Of a stretch of DNA of 35,658 nt, positions 1 to 8,373 are shown in pieces. Origin of the DNA: Chlorobiota bacterium. GTDB taxonomy: Bacteria; Bacteroidota; Bacteroidia; Bacteroidales; F082. How positions within the stretch are numbered: the first letter of the stretch is position 1; each line of letters starts with the position of its first letter. The position numbers and the translations under genes were made by a program. The notes below the pieces were generated by a model, which was given only the letters and a program-made list of their open reading frames with translations, was not told where the DNA came from and searched no databases. The DNA lies in assembly GCA_030596395.1 (NCBI GenBank), contig JAUVKF010000036.1, forward strand, positions 1-35,658. The letters run 5' to 3'.

Positions 1-136
1 CATCAGAATCAATAAATGGAAATGAAATAAATCGTTAAATTTGTATCAATATAATAGCCAATGAAAACGTTCTTTTTTAGATAAACTTCAGGGTGGTCAA
101 TTTACTCCGGTCTGGGGTGGTCTATTTGACCGGAAT
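1..136. mobile_element. End of an IS21-like insertion sequence (remnant)
   Basis: Two near-identical short repeats lie in tandem at 91-110 (GGGTGGTCAATTTACTCCGG) and 115-133 (GGGTGGTCTATTTGACCGG), just before the point where alkyl sulfatase homology begins. Serial copies of a GGTGGTCAATTT-CCGG type motif are typical of the termini of IS21-family elements in Bacteroidota (recalled knowledge, not searched). Positions 1-90 carry no convincing gene and would be the non-coding end of the element. The transposase genes would lie left of the window. The family call is an inference from the terminal repeats alone. Confidence 0.5.
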
Positions 137-661
137 TTGCATAATAATCAAGACGCGAGAAATTTATTAGCCGATGCTTATGAGCAATTAGGATATCAAG
201 CAGAATCCGGGCCATGGAGAAACTTCTATCTGTCAGGTGCGCAGGAATTAAGAGTAGGCACACAGAAAGTAGATATGTCAAGTAGTGTCTCAGCTGATAT
301 GATTAAAGGAATGACAACCGAATTGTATTTTAATTACCTTGGAATGCAATTTAAAGGAACAGAAAACGCTGACTTAAAATATAATTTCAACATTGATTTA
401 ACAGATGTTAATGAAAAGGTAGGCCTTATAGTTAGTAACGGTGCGGTAATGCCAAGAATTGGAATGTTCATTGCTGATAATGTTACAGCAACAATCCACA
501 TAAAAAGAAGTGACCTGGATAGAGTTACCCTTAAACAAATCAGCTTTGAAGATTTAATTAAAGATGGGTCTCTTAAAATTGATGGTGACCAAGAGGCCTA
601 CTTCAACTTTTTATCAAAATTAGATGAATTTGAATTTTGGTTCAATATTGTAGAGCCGTAA
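137..661 (+). pseudogene. C-terminal remnant of an alkyl sulfatase (truncated)
   Basis: The 174 residues match the end of the linear alkyl/aryl sulfatase family (SdsA/BDS1-like). The alpha-helical dimerisation segment carries ARNLLADAYEQLGYQAESG and WRNFYLSGAQELR, and is followed by an SCP2-like C-terminal domain ending in a FWFNIVEP-type tail. Full enzymes are around 600-660 residues; the metallo-beta-lactamase catalytic domain with its zinc ligands is absent. The frame stays open upstream through the IS-like repeats to a stop at about 62-64, so there is no native start; TTG at 137 is only the first possible one. Homology starts exactly where the IS21-like end stops, which suggests disruption by insertion. 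The product, if made, cannot hydrolyse sulfate esters. A terminator follows. Confidence 0.75.
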
Positions 662-669
662 AAAACATT

Positions 670-699
670 GGAGGTTGTTGCAATAAAACGACAACCTCC
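670..699 (+). terminator. Intrinsic terminator-like hairpin after the sulfatase remnant
   Basis: GGAGGTTGTTG (670-680) pairs with CGACAACCTCC (689-699) as an 11-bp stem with one G-U pair and an 8-nt loop. It sits 9 nt after the stop codon. The following tract is T/A-rich but not a clean T-run, so termination strength is uncertain. Confidence 0.7.
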
Positions 700-727
700 T
701 TAAAATAACCTTTTTAAATCAATTATT

Positions 728-1472
728 ATGTTTTTAAAAAAAAATTACACTTTCGTTAATTCTACTTGTTTTAGTATTCGGTAGTATTCAAAAAGTTAAC
801 GCTCAGGCTGCAATTGTTGCATTAATTTTTGGAGATAAAGTAGCATCAGAGAAATTTAATATTAGTATGGAGCTTGGTTTAAATTTTTCTCAATTCTCCA
901 ATCTTTCAAACACAAAGCAATTTCAACCAGGCTTAAATTTTGGAATAGCTGGTAATTTGATGTTATCAGAAAATTGGTATCTAAGCCCAACTGTTTATTT
1001 TGTTTCAAAAAGAAAGCTAAAAGCTGAATCATTTTCATTAAACTCAGGAGACCCAAATTTAGATCAAGAATTCATTGATAAAAATGCAGACATTTTTTTG
1101 AGTTATATTGATGTGCCCATATTATTAGCTTATCAAACAAACAATAAAAAGTTTAGGTTTGGAATTGCCCCTCAGATATCTTTTTTAAGAAAATCTGACA
1201 TTGAGGTTTTTGGAGATTATGGAAGCTTTAAACAAGATTATAAGTCTGAAACTAATAATATAGACTATGGTTTAATGGCCAGTATTGGCTATTCTTTAGG
1301 GGAGGCCCGCAAAGGAAAAGGGCTTTATTTGCAATTAAGGTATTATCAAGGGTTTACAGACGTTTTTAAAAATGCTTTTAGCACAAAAGTAAATAGGGGC
1401 AGTTATTTTTCTTTTCATGTTAGCTTGCCATTTATCACTGACGAATTAGCTAAAAAACACACTGATAATTAA
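728..1472 (+). CDS. Outer-membrane beta-barrel protein (PorT-like), frameshifted near its start
   Basis: From about 744 to the stop at 1472 one frame encodes a signal peptide (hydrophobic TLSLILLVLVFGS, then a cleavage region at VNAQA) followed by a roughly 220-residue protein. That protein has alternating aromatic beta-strands, ELGLNFSQFS at its mature start, and a C-terminal strand ending SFHVSLPF. This is typical of the PorT/OMP_b-brl_2 barrels of Bacteroidota. The only suitable ATG (728-730) is in another frame: a run of nine A (736-744) separates them. With eight A the start would read MFLKKITLSL and run straight into the signal peptide. With nine, the ATG frame stops at TAG 779-781, and the barrel frame has TAA at 735-737. 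The first in-frame ATG, at 867, would lose the export signal. Sequencing error, slippage or a genuine mutation are all possible. Function beyond being an outer-membrane barrel is unknown. Confidence 0.7.
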
Positions 1473-1506
1473 AGCAACCAAGAGTAACTTAAAGAAAATA
1501 AAGTGG

Positions 1507-1632
1507 CTAACAATGTATAAAAATAATAGCCGAGACAGTAGTAAAATCAAGGGTTATAGCCCGCTTCAACTTCATCATAAATTGAAAGTGAATTACAACG
1601 CAGTCGGCTACTATTCTTATACTCACCGTTAG
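1507..1632. repeat. attC-like imperfect palindrome between two small genes
   Basis: The left arm (1507-1533, beginning CTAACAATGTATAA and ending TAGCCGA) is an imperfect inverse of the right arm (1604-1632, beginning TCGGCTA and ending CACCGTTAG). The match covers about 27 bases with a few mismatches and a 2-base bulge. The outer ends carry CTAAC and GTTAG, close to the conserved AAC/GTT core of integron attC sites, and about 70 nt of less symmetric sequence lies between the arms. It begins 34 nt after the barrel stop and ends 44 nt before the DUF3788 start. No integrase is visible. It could instead be an unrelated dispersed palindrome. Confidence 0.45.
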
Positions 1633-1676
1633 AAAAATATTCAGATAAAATACAGCTACCTTTTGGATAATATAAA

Positions 1677-2099
1677 ATGGATGACATCAGCATTTTTCAA
1701 GACAAAACGATAACACCGACTGATAATGATTTAGTCGAAAAATTGGACTCAACTTATAATTTATGGATTCAGCTTCAGAATTTTGTATTGAGTAAGTACC
1801 CTGATGGATTATCTGAATGGAATTATCCAGGAAAAAAATATGGTTGGAGTTTTAGAATTAAAGATAAAAAAAGAGCAATTATTTACTTTCTGCCAAGAGA
1901 TAAATATTTCAAAGTTGCATTTGTTTTTGGACAAAAAGCGATAGACATCGTATTGGCCAGTGATATTATTCCTGAGATTAAAACTGAATTAATGCAAGCA
2001 AGGAAATATGCTGAAGGACGTGGAATTAGGATAGACATAATTAACAACTCAAGAATTCCTGACATTAAAAAACTTATTGAGATTAAATTGGCTAACTAA
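1677..2099 (+). CDS. DUF3788 family protein
   Basis: A 140-residue soluble protein with no signal peptide or membrane segment. The central stretch WNYPGKKYGWSFRIKDKKRA, then IIYFLPRDKYFKVAFVFGQKA and RKYAEGRGIRIDI, and a C-terminal DIKKLIEIKLAN are characteristic of DUF3788, a family of unknown biochemical function common in Bacteroidota and Firmicutes. The ATG at 1677 fits the family's usual length (about 140 residues). The gene stands alone: an attC-like palindrome precedes it, and it is followed by a short AT-rich gap and then the convergent phosphatase gene. That isolated single-gene setting is typical of mobile cassettes (inference). The family assignment is from memory of the conserved motifs. 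Confidence 0.8.
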   Translation: MDDISIFQDKTITPTDNDLVEKLDSTYNLWIQLQNFVLSKYPDGLSEWNYPGKKYGWSFRIKDKKRAIIYFLPRDKYFKVAFVFGQKAIDIVLASDIIPEIKTELMQARKYAEGRGIRIDIINNSRIPDIKKLIEIKLAN

Positions 2100-2155
2100 T
2101 TGAAAAGTTATCATTTATAATAAAGCGCAACACACAACAAAGGTGTTTAATTGAA

Positions 2156-3499
2156 TTAATACTGCCTGGGTTTATATTCAGCATTAAACTCGTAATCCCA
2201 GATTTTTTCCCCTTTTGTGTTGAAGTAGGTGATTTTTACTTTTCGTTCATATCTGGACCCTGATAGTGTGACTTCAGCAAAATTGCGTTCCATGATTACC
2301 GACTCAGGAATCCTTAATGAATTGTTTTGATTAATGGCATTGTCGTTAAAACCGCTGTTCAGGGGCGATGAAGTCAAATCCCAAATTGTCGGCATTCCCT
2401 CTTCCCGCAATACGGTAACCTCCGAAAAATGAACATCGCCTGAAAGAAAGATCACATTTTTAATATTTTGCTGCTGGATAAATTCAATGATCTTTTCACG
2501 TTCATCATTAAAACCATAGTTTGCATACGATTCGTAAACTTCAGAGTTTGATAGCAATTGTCCACCAAGCACAACAAATTTAAAGGTAGACCGGCTGTAT
2601 GCCAGGTTGTTGAACAACCAATCAATTTGTTGTTTCCCCAACTGGGTTTTGTTTTCAGCCTTAAGCCTGTTGGGTGAACGGTAGCTGCGATTATCCAGCA
2701 GGAAAAAATCGGCATCACCCCATTGAAAGTAAGTAATCGCACCTTTTATGTCGCCCACACCATAGGATGGATTAGCCCAGAACAATTCAAAAGCTTTGAG
2801 AGTCATGTTTTTATTCCAGAAGCCGATATCGCTGTCGTTGGGGCCGAAGTCATGGTCATCCAATATTGCATAATGATGGGTTGAAGCAAGAAATTTTTGC
2901 AGTTCGGGGATTGACCTGTCATGGGTATAACGATGAGTCAGGCCCGACCATGTGTTCCATTCCTGTTGCCTCAGGTAAACATTGTCGCCCATCCAGATCA
3001 TAAAATCCGCATCTTTATCAGCCATGTTGTTATAAATCTCATAACCTCCACCATAAGGCTTTCCCGGCCTGTCATAAGCCGTATCGTTGATATAGGCCCC
3101 ACTACCGAACAGAAATGAAAACTCAGGAGTTTCCGTTCGCCATCTCCATACTTGTTGTGTTGTAAATTTGGTAGGATAAGGAAGATCAATTTTTAAGTCA
3201 TTGATAAATAAATCATAAAAATATGTTTGTCCAGGTTCCAACATCTCCGCAATTAAAACAGCTGTAAAAGCTTCTTCTTTGGTCGTAGTAATACTTTCCG
3301 TTTTGAAGATTTCGGCTGTATCTTTTGAATTCCAGTATTTGATGTAAACCTTTGCTGGTTTTGTTGTTTGAACCCATATGGCAGCCTCCCTTATTTCACT
3401 GTATCCCGGCATGGGCCCGGCTTGTAACAATTCATGCTGGGCAAAAGACCATAATGGGAATAATAAGATTAAAAATGACAGGGTTTTTTTTGTGTTCAT
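2156..3499 (-). CDS. PhoD-like secreted metallophosphatase
   Basis: 447 residues with a clear signal peptide (MNTKKTLSFLILLFPLWSFA, cleavage near AQ). A Fibronectin-III-like N-terminal domain (residues ~25-120) precedes a PhoD-type calcineurin-like phosphoesterase domain. Metal-binding signatures are visible in order: WMGDNVY near 168, LDDHDFGPND near 215 and LSGDVHFSE near 355. These are the motifs of the alkaline phosphatase D family, which hydrolyses phosphomono- or diesters using Fe/Ca in the periplasm or outside the cell. The true substrate cannot be read from the sequence. The next gene upstream on the same strand encodes an NPP-type phosphodiesterase, so the two may act together on extracellular organophosphates, although the roughly 200-bp gap with hairpins suggests separate transcripts. 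Confidence 0.88.
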   Translation of the reverse strand: MNTKKTLSFLILLFPLWSFAQHELLQAGPMPGYSEIREAAIWVQTTKPAKVYIKYWNSKDTAEIFKTESITTTKEEAFTAVLIAEMLEPGQTYFYDLFINDLKIDLPYPTKFTTQQVWRWRTETPEFSFLFGSGAYINDTAYDRPGKPYGGGYEIYNNMADKDADFMIWMGDNVYLRQQEWNTWSGLTHRYTHDRSIPELQKFLASTHHYAILDDHDFGPNDSDIGFWNKNMTLKAFELFWANPSYGVGDIKGAITYFQWGDADFFLLDNRSYRSPNRLKAENKTQLGKQQIDWLFNNLAYSRSTFKFVVLGGQLLSNSEVYESYANYGFNDEREKIIEFIQQQNIKNVIFLSGDVHFSEVTVLREEGMPTIWDLTSSPLNSGFNDNAINQNNSLRIPESVIMERNFAEVTLSGSRYERKVKITYFNTKGEKIWDYEFNAEYKPRQY

Positions 3500-3572
3500 C
3501 TTTTATGTTTTTTTCAATTCAAATTATTGGTAAATGATCGGCCTATTTTTACTACATCTGGTTCAAGCTCCT

Positions 3573-3594
3573 GGTCCAAGTGTCCACTTGGACC
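3573..3594. repeat. REP-like palindrome
   Basis: GGTCCAAGTG and CACTTGGACC form a perfect 10-bp stem around a TC loop. The core CAAGTGTCCACTTG resembles other hairpins at 3625-3652, 30840-30859 and 30884-30905, so it is treated as one member of a dispersed family. It lies between the PhoD-like and NPP-like genes and is not followed by a T-run on either strand. Confidence 0.7.
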
Positions 3595-3624
3595 GCCTTC
3601 GCATGAAACAACACTTTTGAACTT

Positions 3625-3652
3625 ACTGTTCCAAGCGGATGCTTGAAACAGT
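3625..3652. repeat. REP-like palindrome downstream of the NPP gene
   Basis: ACTGTTCCAAGC (3625-3636) pairs with GCTTGAAACAGT (3641-3652) with one C/A mismatch and a GGAT loop. Read on the minus strand it contains CTGTTTCAAGCATCCGCTTG, closely similar to the plus-strand sequence at 30838-30856 (CTGTTTCAAGCGTCCGATTG). It could help end the NPP transcript but has no U-tract. Confidence 0.7.
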
Positions 3653-3694
3653 AATTCTTTGTGTCCATTACGGTTAATCAACATAGTTAAAAAA

Positions 3695-4945
3695 TTATTC
3701 TGACGGTTTAGTTACATTTATTAATTTGAGCATTGATTTAACATTTTCAAGTTCACCATCGGTTTTTACAGGTGTAAGCGTTAAAACTTCAGCGATCAAA
3801 GAATAAATATTTACATTTTCAAAGGTAGGATGTGCAAATCCTTTTTTGAATGCAGGGCCTGCCGCATAAAATATGGCGTGCATATCTTTAAAATCATTAT
3901 CGTAACCATGTGAGCCTTTGTATTTCATTTTTCTCCAGGTTGTGGAGATGGCCCAGCCGGGATAAGCAACTACAGTAATCTCCTGTGTACGGATATTGTT
4001 TCCGTAATGCAGGCGTTCAGGTAAGCTGTCGTGCTTCCATGCAAAAAGGTGTGGCGTTTTTTTTAGCTGTTGATATACTTTCTCCAATTTACCGGGTTTA
4101 ACTTTAATATTCATTACAGGATCAAGGCCGTCATGAAAATCAATATCGGCAGTATCAATGTATTGATCCAGCAGTACGACCCGCTCCTCAGTAGTTTCGG
4201 CCATACCATGGTCGGAGGTGATAATAAAATTGATTTGATCATATATTGGCAGTTTCCTCATTCGGGTAAAAAATTGACCCAGGTAAGCGTCCAGTTTTTC
4301 AACAACCAGTTTAGTTGTATCTCCGTATGGCCCATCGCCATGGCCAATGTAGTCAGGCTCATGATAATACCACATGATCAACCCTGGCCGTTTCGCTTCA
4401 GTGAGGCTCAGCCAGTTGTAAACAGAATCTATCCGTGCTTCAAAAGGGAGTTCCTGTATATAATCGGGGCTGTAGTAAGATGGCCTGATACCTTTAATCT
4501 CAGCTGATGAACCCACCCAGAAGAGGGTTGCTGTTTTGATATCCTGCTTTTCAGCAGTTACCCAAATAGGTTCGCCACCATAAAAGGAACCGTCATTGAC
4601 TGCATCACGGTCCCTAACTGAATATAATTTTTCCAAATCGCCTGCATAAAAACTATTTAATACAATGCCATGATGATCAGGGTAAAGCCCGGTAGCCATT
4701 GTGTAATGGTTGGGGAAAGTTTTGGTAGGGAAAGCCGGTTTTAATGATTCGGCAACAACTCCCACTTCTTTTAATGAATCCAAAACAGGAGTATTTGCAA
4801 ATTCAGGATAATCCCACCTGAACCCATCCAGTGAAAGCATGACAAGGTAGGGTTGTTCGGTTTGTATTTGCTTAGACTTATTGTTCTCATCGCATGAAAA
4901 TACAAACAGAAGTGGCAATAATGCAAGGTAGAGTGATTTATTCAT
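3695..4945 (-). CDS. NPP-family nucleotide pyrophosphatase/phosphodiesterase, lipoprotein
   Basis: 416 residues of the type I phosphodiesterase/nucleotide pyrophosphatase branch of the alkaline phosphatase superfamily. The N-terminus has a lipoprotein signal ending FVFSC with Cys18 as the lipid anchor. Metal and catalytic motifs are intact: SLDGFRWDY (Asp40), FPTKTFPNHY with Thr76 as the expected nucleophile, ATGLYPDHHGI, the GHGDGP region, ITSDHGMAE and GSHGYDN near the C-terminus. Enzymes of this family cleave phosphodiester or pyrophosphate bonds of nucleotides or lipid head groups with two zinc ions. The protein would sit on a membrane facing the periplasm or surface. The adjacent PhoD-like gene on the same strand supports a role in scavenging organic phosphate (inference). 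Length is normal for bacterial members. Confidence 0.9.
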   Translation of the reverse strand: MNKSLYLALLPLLFVFSCDENNKSKQIQTEQPYLVMLSLDGFRWDYPEFANTPVLDSLKEVGVVAESLKPAFPTKTFPNHYTMATGLYPDHHGIVLNSFYAGDLEKLYSVRDRDAVNDGSFYGGEPIWVTAEKQDIKTATLFWVGSSAEIKGIRPSYYSPDYIQELPFEARIDSVYNWLSLTEAKRPGLIMWYYHEPDYIGHGDGPYGDTTKLVVEKLDAYLGQFFTRMRKLPIYDQINFIITSDHGMAETTEERVVLLDQYIDTADIDFHDGLDPVMNIKVKPGKLEKVYQQLKKTPHLFAWKHDSLPERLHYGNNIRTQEITVVAYPGWAISTTWRKMKYKGSHGYDNDFKDMHAIFYAAGPAFKKGFAHPTFENVNIYSLIAEVLTLTPVKTDGELENVKSMLKLINVTKPSE

Positions 4946-4963
4946 GTCTTACTAATTTCGATT

Positions 4964-4971
4964 CAAAGGTA
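4964..4971 (-). promoter_or_regulatory. Bacteroidota -7 box of the NPP gene
   Basis: The minus strand reads TACCTTTG, a perfect TAnnTTTG. It lies about 18 nt before the ATG at 4945. No clear TTTG is seen about 20 nt further upstream, so the -33 half is weak. Confidence 0.5.
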
Positions 4972-5126
4972 AAAAGAAAGTTAAAAATACTTTTTTCCCC
5001 TACGTATTGTTAATAACTGGACACTTTGTTAATAAGTGTTAAATTTTTTTTTTGCATAGAAAATCATATTTGAGTAAAATTGCATTGAAATTAAAAAAAA
5101 GCAGATTAAACTCAAAATTAAATTTT

Positions 5127-8100
5127 ATGAAAAATGTTTTATTAAGTTTTATTACGATGGTAATATTCGTGCTTATTTCGACGATGAATTATGCACAAGT
5201 AACAACATCTGGGATAAACGGAAAAGTCACAGATGTAAATGGTGAAGCTTTACTCGGCGCCACCATTATTGCTCTGGAAACAGAAACCGGTTCCCAGTAT
5301 GCTACAATATCGGATGATAAGGGGTTTTACTATTTACCCAATATGAATCCTGGAGGACCCTATACCATTACAGTTTCCTATGTTGGATTTGAATCTTTTG
5401 CAAAAAGCGAAATCTACCTTACGCTTGGTCAAACCTTAAAGATTAATGTAAAGTTAAGCGAGACAGCTACCGATTTGGCCGGAGTTGAAATTGTAGCAGT
5501 TAAAAATGATATGTTTGATGGAAACCGCACAGGGGCCGAAACAGTCATTGATCAGGATAGAATTAATGCAATTCCATCAATAGGTGGTGATCTTAATGAT
5601 TTTACCAAGCTTACCCCACAGGCCAATGTAGTTGGTGCAGGTATATCCATTGCGGGTAGCAACAACAGATATAATTCTTTTATAGTTGATGGTACCATTA
5701 ATAATGATGTTTTCGGACTTGCTGCAAACGGAATGAATGGTGGTCAAACCGGTATATCAGCTATTAGTTTTGAAGCCATTGATCAGTTTCAGGTTGTTAT
5801 TGCCCCTTACGATGTGAGAATGAGTGGGTTTGCCGGTGGCGGAATCAATGCAGTTACAAAAAGAGGTGCAAATGTGTTCCACGGGTCTGGCTATTTTAGA
5901 TTCCGTAATCAAGGCCTTGCCGGTAAAACACCCGGCGATATAGAAGAAGGTGAAGAAAGAGAAAAGTTAGACGATTTTACTGCCATGACTTATGGTATAA
6001 CATTAGGAGGACCTATTATTAAGAATAAATTGTTCTTTTTCGTGAATGCAGAATTCCAAAAAGATGAGACTCCCCAACCATTTGATTTTGCTGACTATAC
6101 AGGAAACTCAACAGAAGCTGGATTAAACGATCTTTCCAATTTCCTCAGGGATGAATATGGATACGATCCGGGTGGGTTTGGAACCACTACACGTGAACTA
6201 AAAGGTACAAAAATATTAGCACGAATTGATTATAATATTAACAAGAATCATAAGTTAATGGTTAGGTATCAGTATGTTTATGGTGAATCAACCGGGCCAG
6301 GACGGTCAAATAATGATAACATCTATTTTGCTAATTCCGGTGTTCTTTTCCCATCAAAAACCCATACAGCGGCAATTGAACTCAAAAGTGTTTTTGGGTC
6401 ACAATACTCCAATAATCTAAAGTTTGGATTAACAGCTGTTAATGATGACAGGAATGTTATGGGCAGCAAATTCCCAGGGATGACAATTGATGATGGTAAT
6501 GGAACGATTCATCTTGGAGGTGAAATATATTCTACCGGTAACATTCTTAAACAGAATATATTTACACTAACCGATAATTTCCAGATTTATAAAGGAAAGC
6601 ACACGATTACTATCGGTACGCATAATGAATTCTATGACATTTATAACCTCTTTATGAGAAGAGCTTACGGTGATTATTCTTTTGATAGTGTAAGTGGTTT
6701 CATGCAAGGCGATCCTTCGTCATATTACCGCATTGGGTATTCGCTGGTTGATGATGTGAGAGGAGATGGATCGGCGGCAGCAGCAGATTTTAATGCATTT
6801 CAATTTGGATTGTATATACAGGATGAATTTCAGGTTAATTCCAATCTGAAGATCACGGCCGGAATAAGGGTAGATGTTCCAATGTTCCTGGACGATCCTC
6901 TTGAAAGACCAGGATTTAATGATACAACTGTCCCCAAACTGGAACAGTATTATGATTTGAAAGGTGCGAGATCAGGCTCTATGCCAAAATCTCAATTTTT
7001 ATGGTCACCACGAATAGGATTTAACTGGGATATATTAGGCGATGCATCCTTACAACTTCGAGGTGGAACAGGAATATTTACTTCCAGGATTCCTTTTGTT
7101 TGGCCGGCAGGATCATATACCAATAATGGAATGGTGATTGGTGATTATAAAAATTATGGAGAACCTTTTAATCCTGATTGGCAAACTCAACCCGTTGGTG
7201 GTTCGGATGCTCCTTCCGGAAGCCAGATTGACCTTTATGCTGAAGATTTTAAGTTTCCACAAGTTTGGAGATCTAACTTGGCTGTTGATTATAAATTACC
7301 GGGAGATATTGTATCAACAGTAGAATTTATTTATACAAAAACTATAAATAATGTATCGTGGAAAGATGTCAATCTCAAACCGGCCTGGGGAAATGCTACC
7401 GGTACTCCTGATGACAGAAAGCTTTATACAACATATAAGAATGGCATCGAATCAGAATATGGGCAGATTATGCTGGGAGATAATACAAATGAAGGATACT
7501 CATACAATATAACAGCCCAATTGCAAAAACAGTTCAATTTTGGACTATTTGCCAGTCTTGCGTATACTTATGGAAAATCAGAATCTGTATTTGATGGAAC
7601 AAGTTCACAAAACTCATCGCAATGGAATTATCTGGTAAGTAGCCCAATTCCAAGAAATGAAGCTGGACTTGCAGTTTCTAATTTTGACCTTGGACACCGG
7701 GTCGTTGGTCTTGTATCGTATAAAATTGAATATGTAAATCATTTGGCAACAAGCATATCCGTTTTTTATAACGGACAAACCGGTAGCCCATTTTCATACA
7801 TTTACAATGATTACAGGGGCAACTTTACTAATGAAGCTTATAAGGGTCCACAGTTGATTTATATCCCTGCGAACCAGTCAGATATTATCTTTGAAGGCTC
7901 TGCTGACGAACAACAATCTCAGTGGACCGAACTTGATGCTTTTATCAAACAGGATAAATATTTATCAGAACACAGAGGTGAGTACGCAACCAGAAATGCT
8001 TCCCGTTTACCCTGGGTCAATATTTTTGACCTGAAGATTGCCCAGGATATTTTCTTTAAAGCAGGCGATCATCGACATACACTCCAGATAACCATGGATA

Positions 8101-8321
8101 TATTCAATTTTGGTAATTTATTGAATAAGGACTGGGGCAGGAGATATTACGCTTCAAATGGAAATATTGGATTAATAAAATTTGAACAATTTCAGGATGA
8201 TGATACAACACCCGAATTCTCATTTACAAGACCGGAAAATGATGAAGCCTGGTATCTTGATGATTCAGGACTTAATAGTTCAAGATGGCAAGCTATGATT
8301 GGTGTTAGATATATATTCTAA
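5127..8321 (+). CDS. TonB-dependent outer-membrane receptor, Oar-like
   Basis: 1064 residues from ATG 5127, chosen because it begins directly with a signal peptide (MKNVLLSFITMVIFVLIS, cleavage near YAQ); the open frame extends 25 codons further up without a plausible start. After the signal come a carboxypeptidase-like regulatory domain (GKVTDVNGEALLGATI, TISDDKGFYYLPNMNPGGPY), a plug domain with VDGTINNDVFG and GISAISFEAIDQFQVVIAPY, and a long barrel ending in a C-terminal strand IGVRYIF. This matches the Oar-like TonB-dependent receptors of Bacteroidota and Myxococcota, which are about 1000-1100 residues. The transported substrate is unknown; no SusD partner follows, so it is not a SusCD glycan pair. 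It is a single-gene unit with its own terminator. Confidence 0.9.
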   Translation: MKNVLLSFITMVIFVLISTMNYAQVTTSGINGKVTDVNGEALLGATIIALETETGSQYATISDDKGFYYLPNMNPGGPYTITVSYVGFESFAKSEIYLTLGQTLKINVKLSETATDLAGVEIVAVKNDMFDGNRTGAETVIDQDRINAIPSIGGDLNDFTKLTPQANVVGAGISIAGSNNRYNSFIVDGTINNDVFGLAANGMNGGQTGISAISFEAIDQFQVVIAPYDVRMSGFAGGGINAVTKRGANVFHGSGYFRFRNQGLAGKTPGDIEEGEEREKLDDFTAMTYGITLGGPIIKNKLFFFVNAEFQKDETPQPFDFADYTGNSTEAGLNDLSNFLRDEYGYDPGGFGTTTRELKGTKILARIDYNINKNHKLMVRYQYVYGESTGPGRSNNDNIYFANSGVLFPSKTHTAAIELKSVFGSQYSNNLKFGLTAVNDDRNVMGSKFPGMTIDDGNGTIHLGGEIYSTGNILKQNIFTLTDNFQIYKGKHTITIGTHNEFYDIYNLFMRRAYGDYSFDSVSGFMQGDPSSYYRIGYSLVDDVRGDGSAAAADFNAFQFGLYIQDEFQVNSNLKITAGIRVDVPMFLDDPLERPGFNDTTVPKLEQYYDLKGARSGSMPKSQFLWSPRIGFNWDILGDASLQLRGGTGIFTSRIPFVWPAGSYTNNGMVIGDYKNYGEPFNPDWQTQPVGGSDAPSGSQIDLYAEDFKFPQVWRSNLAVDYKLPGDIVSTVEFIYTKTINNVSWKDVNLKPAWGNATGTPDDRKLYTTYKNGIESEYGQIMLGDNTNEGYSYNITAQLQKQFNFGLFASLAYTYGKSESVFDGTSSQNSSQWNYLVSSPIPRNEAGLAVSNFDLGHRVVGLVSYKIEYVNHLATSISVFYNGQTGSPFSYIYNDYRGNFTNEAYKGPQLIYIPANQSDIIFEGSADEQQSQWTELDAFIKQDKYLSEHRGEYATRNASRLPWVNIFDLKIAQDIFFKAGDHRHTLQITMDIFNFGNLLNKDWGRRYYASNGNIGLIKFEQFQDDDTTPEFSFTRPENDEAWYLDDSGLNSSRWQAMIGVRYIF

Positions 8322-8345
8322 TTGAAGTACACATTTCAAGAAAAA

Positions 8346-8373
8346 GCCTCAACTATCTGTTGAGGCTTTTTTT
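8346..8373 (+). terminator. Intrinsic terminator of the Oar-like receptor gene
   Basis: GCCTCAAC (8346-8353) pairs with GTTGAGGC (8359-8366) around TATCT and is followed by seven T. It is flanked on the left by AAAAA, so it may also work on the other strand. Confidence 0.92.

Noticed and set aside
862-1056. 64-codon minus-strand frame
   Set aside because: It is antisense to the barrel gene, whose signal peptide and strands are clear.
3625-3652. Hairpin as an intrinsic terminator for the NPP gene
   Set aside because: No T-run follows on the minus strand, and similar hairpins occur elsewhere outside gene ends; listed as a repeat instead.
5025-5054. TTTG (5025-5028) and TTTG (5051-5054) as a promoter for the Oar-like receptor
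   Set aside because: The spacing is reasonable but the second box lacks the TA of TAnnTTTG and lies in a poly(T) run, so it is too weak to list.
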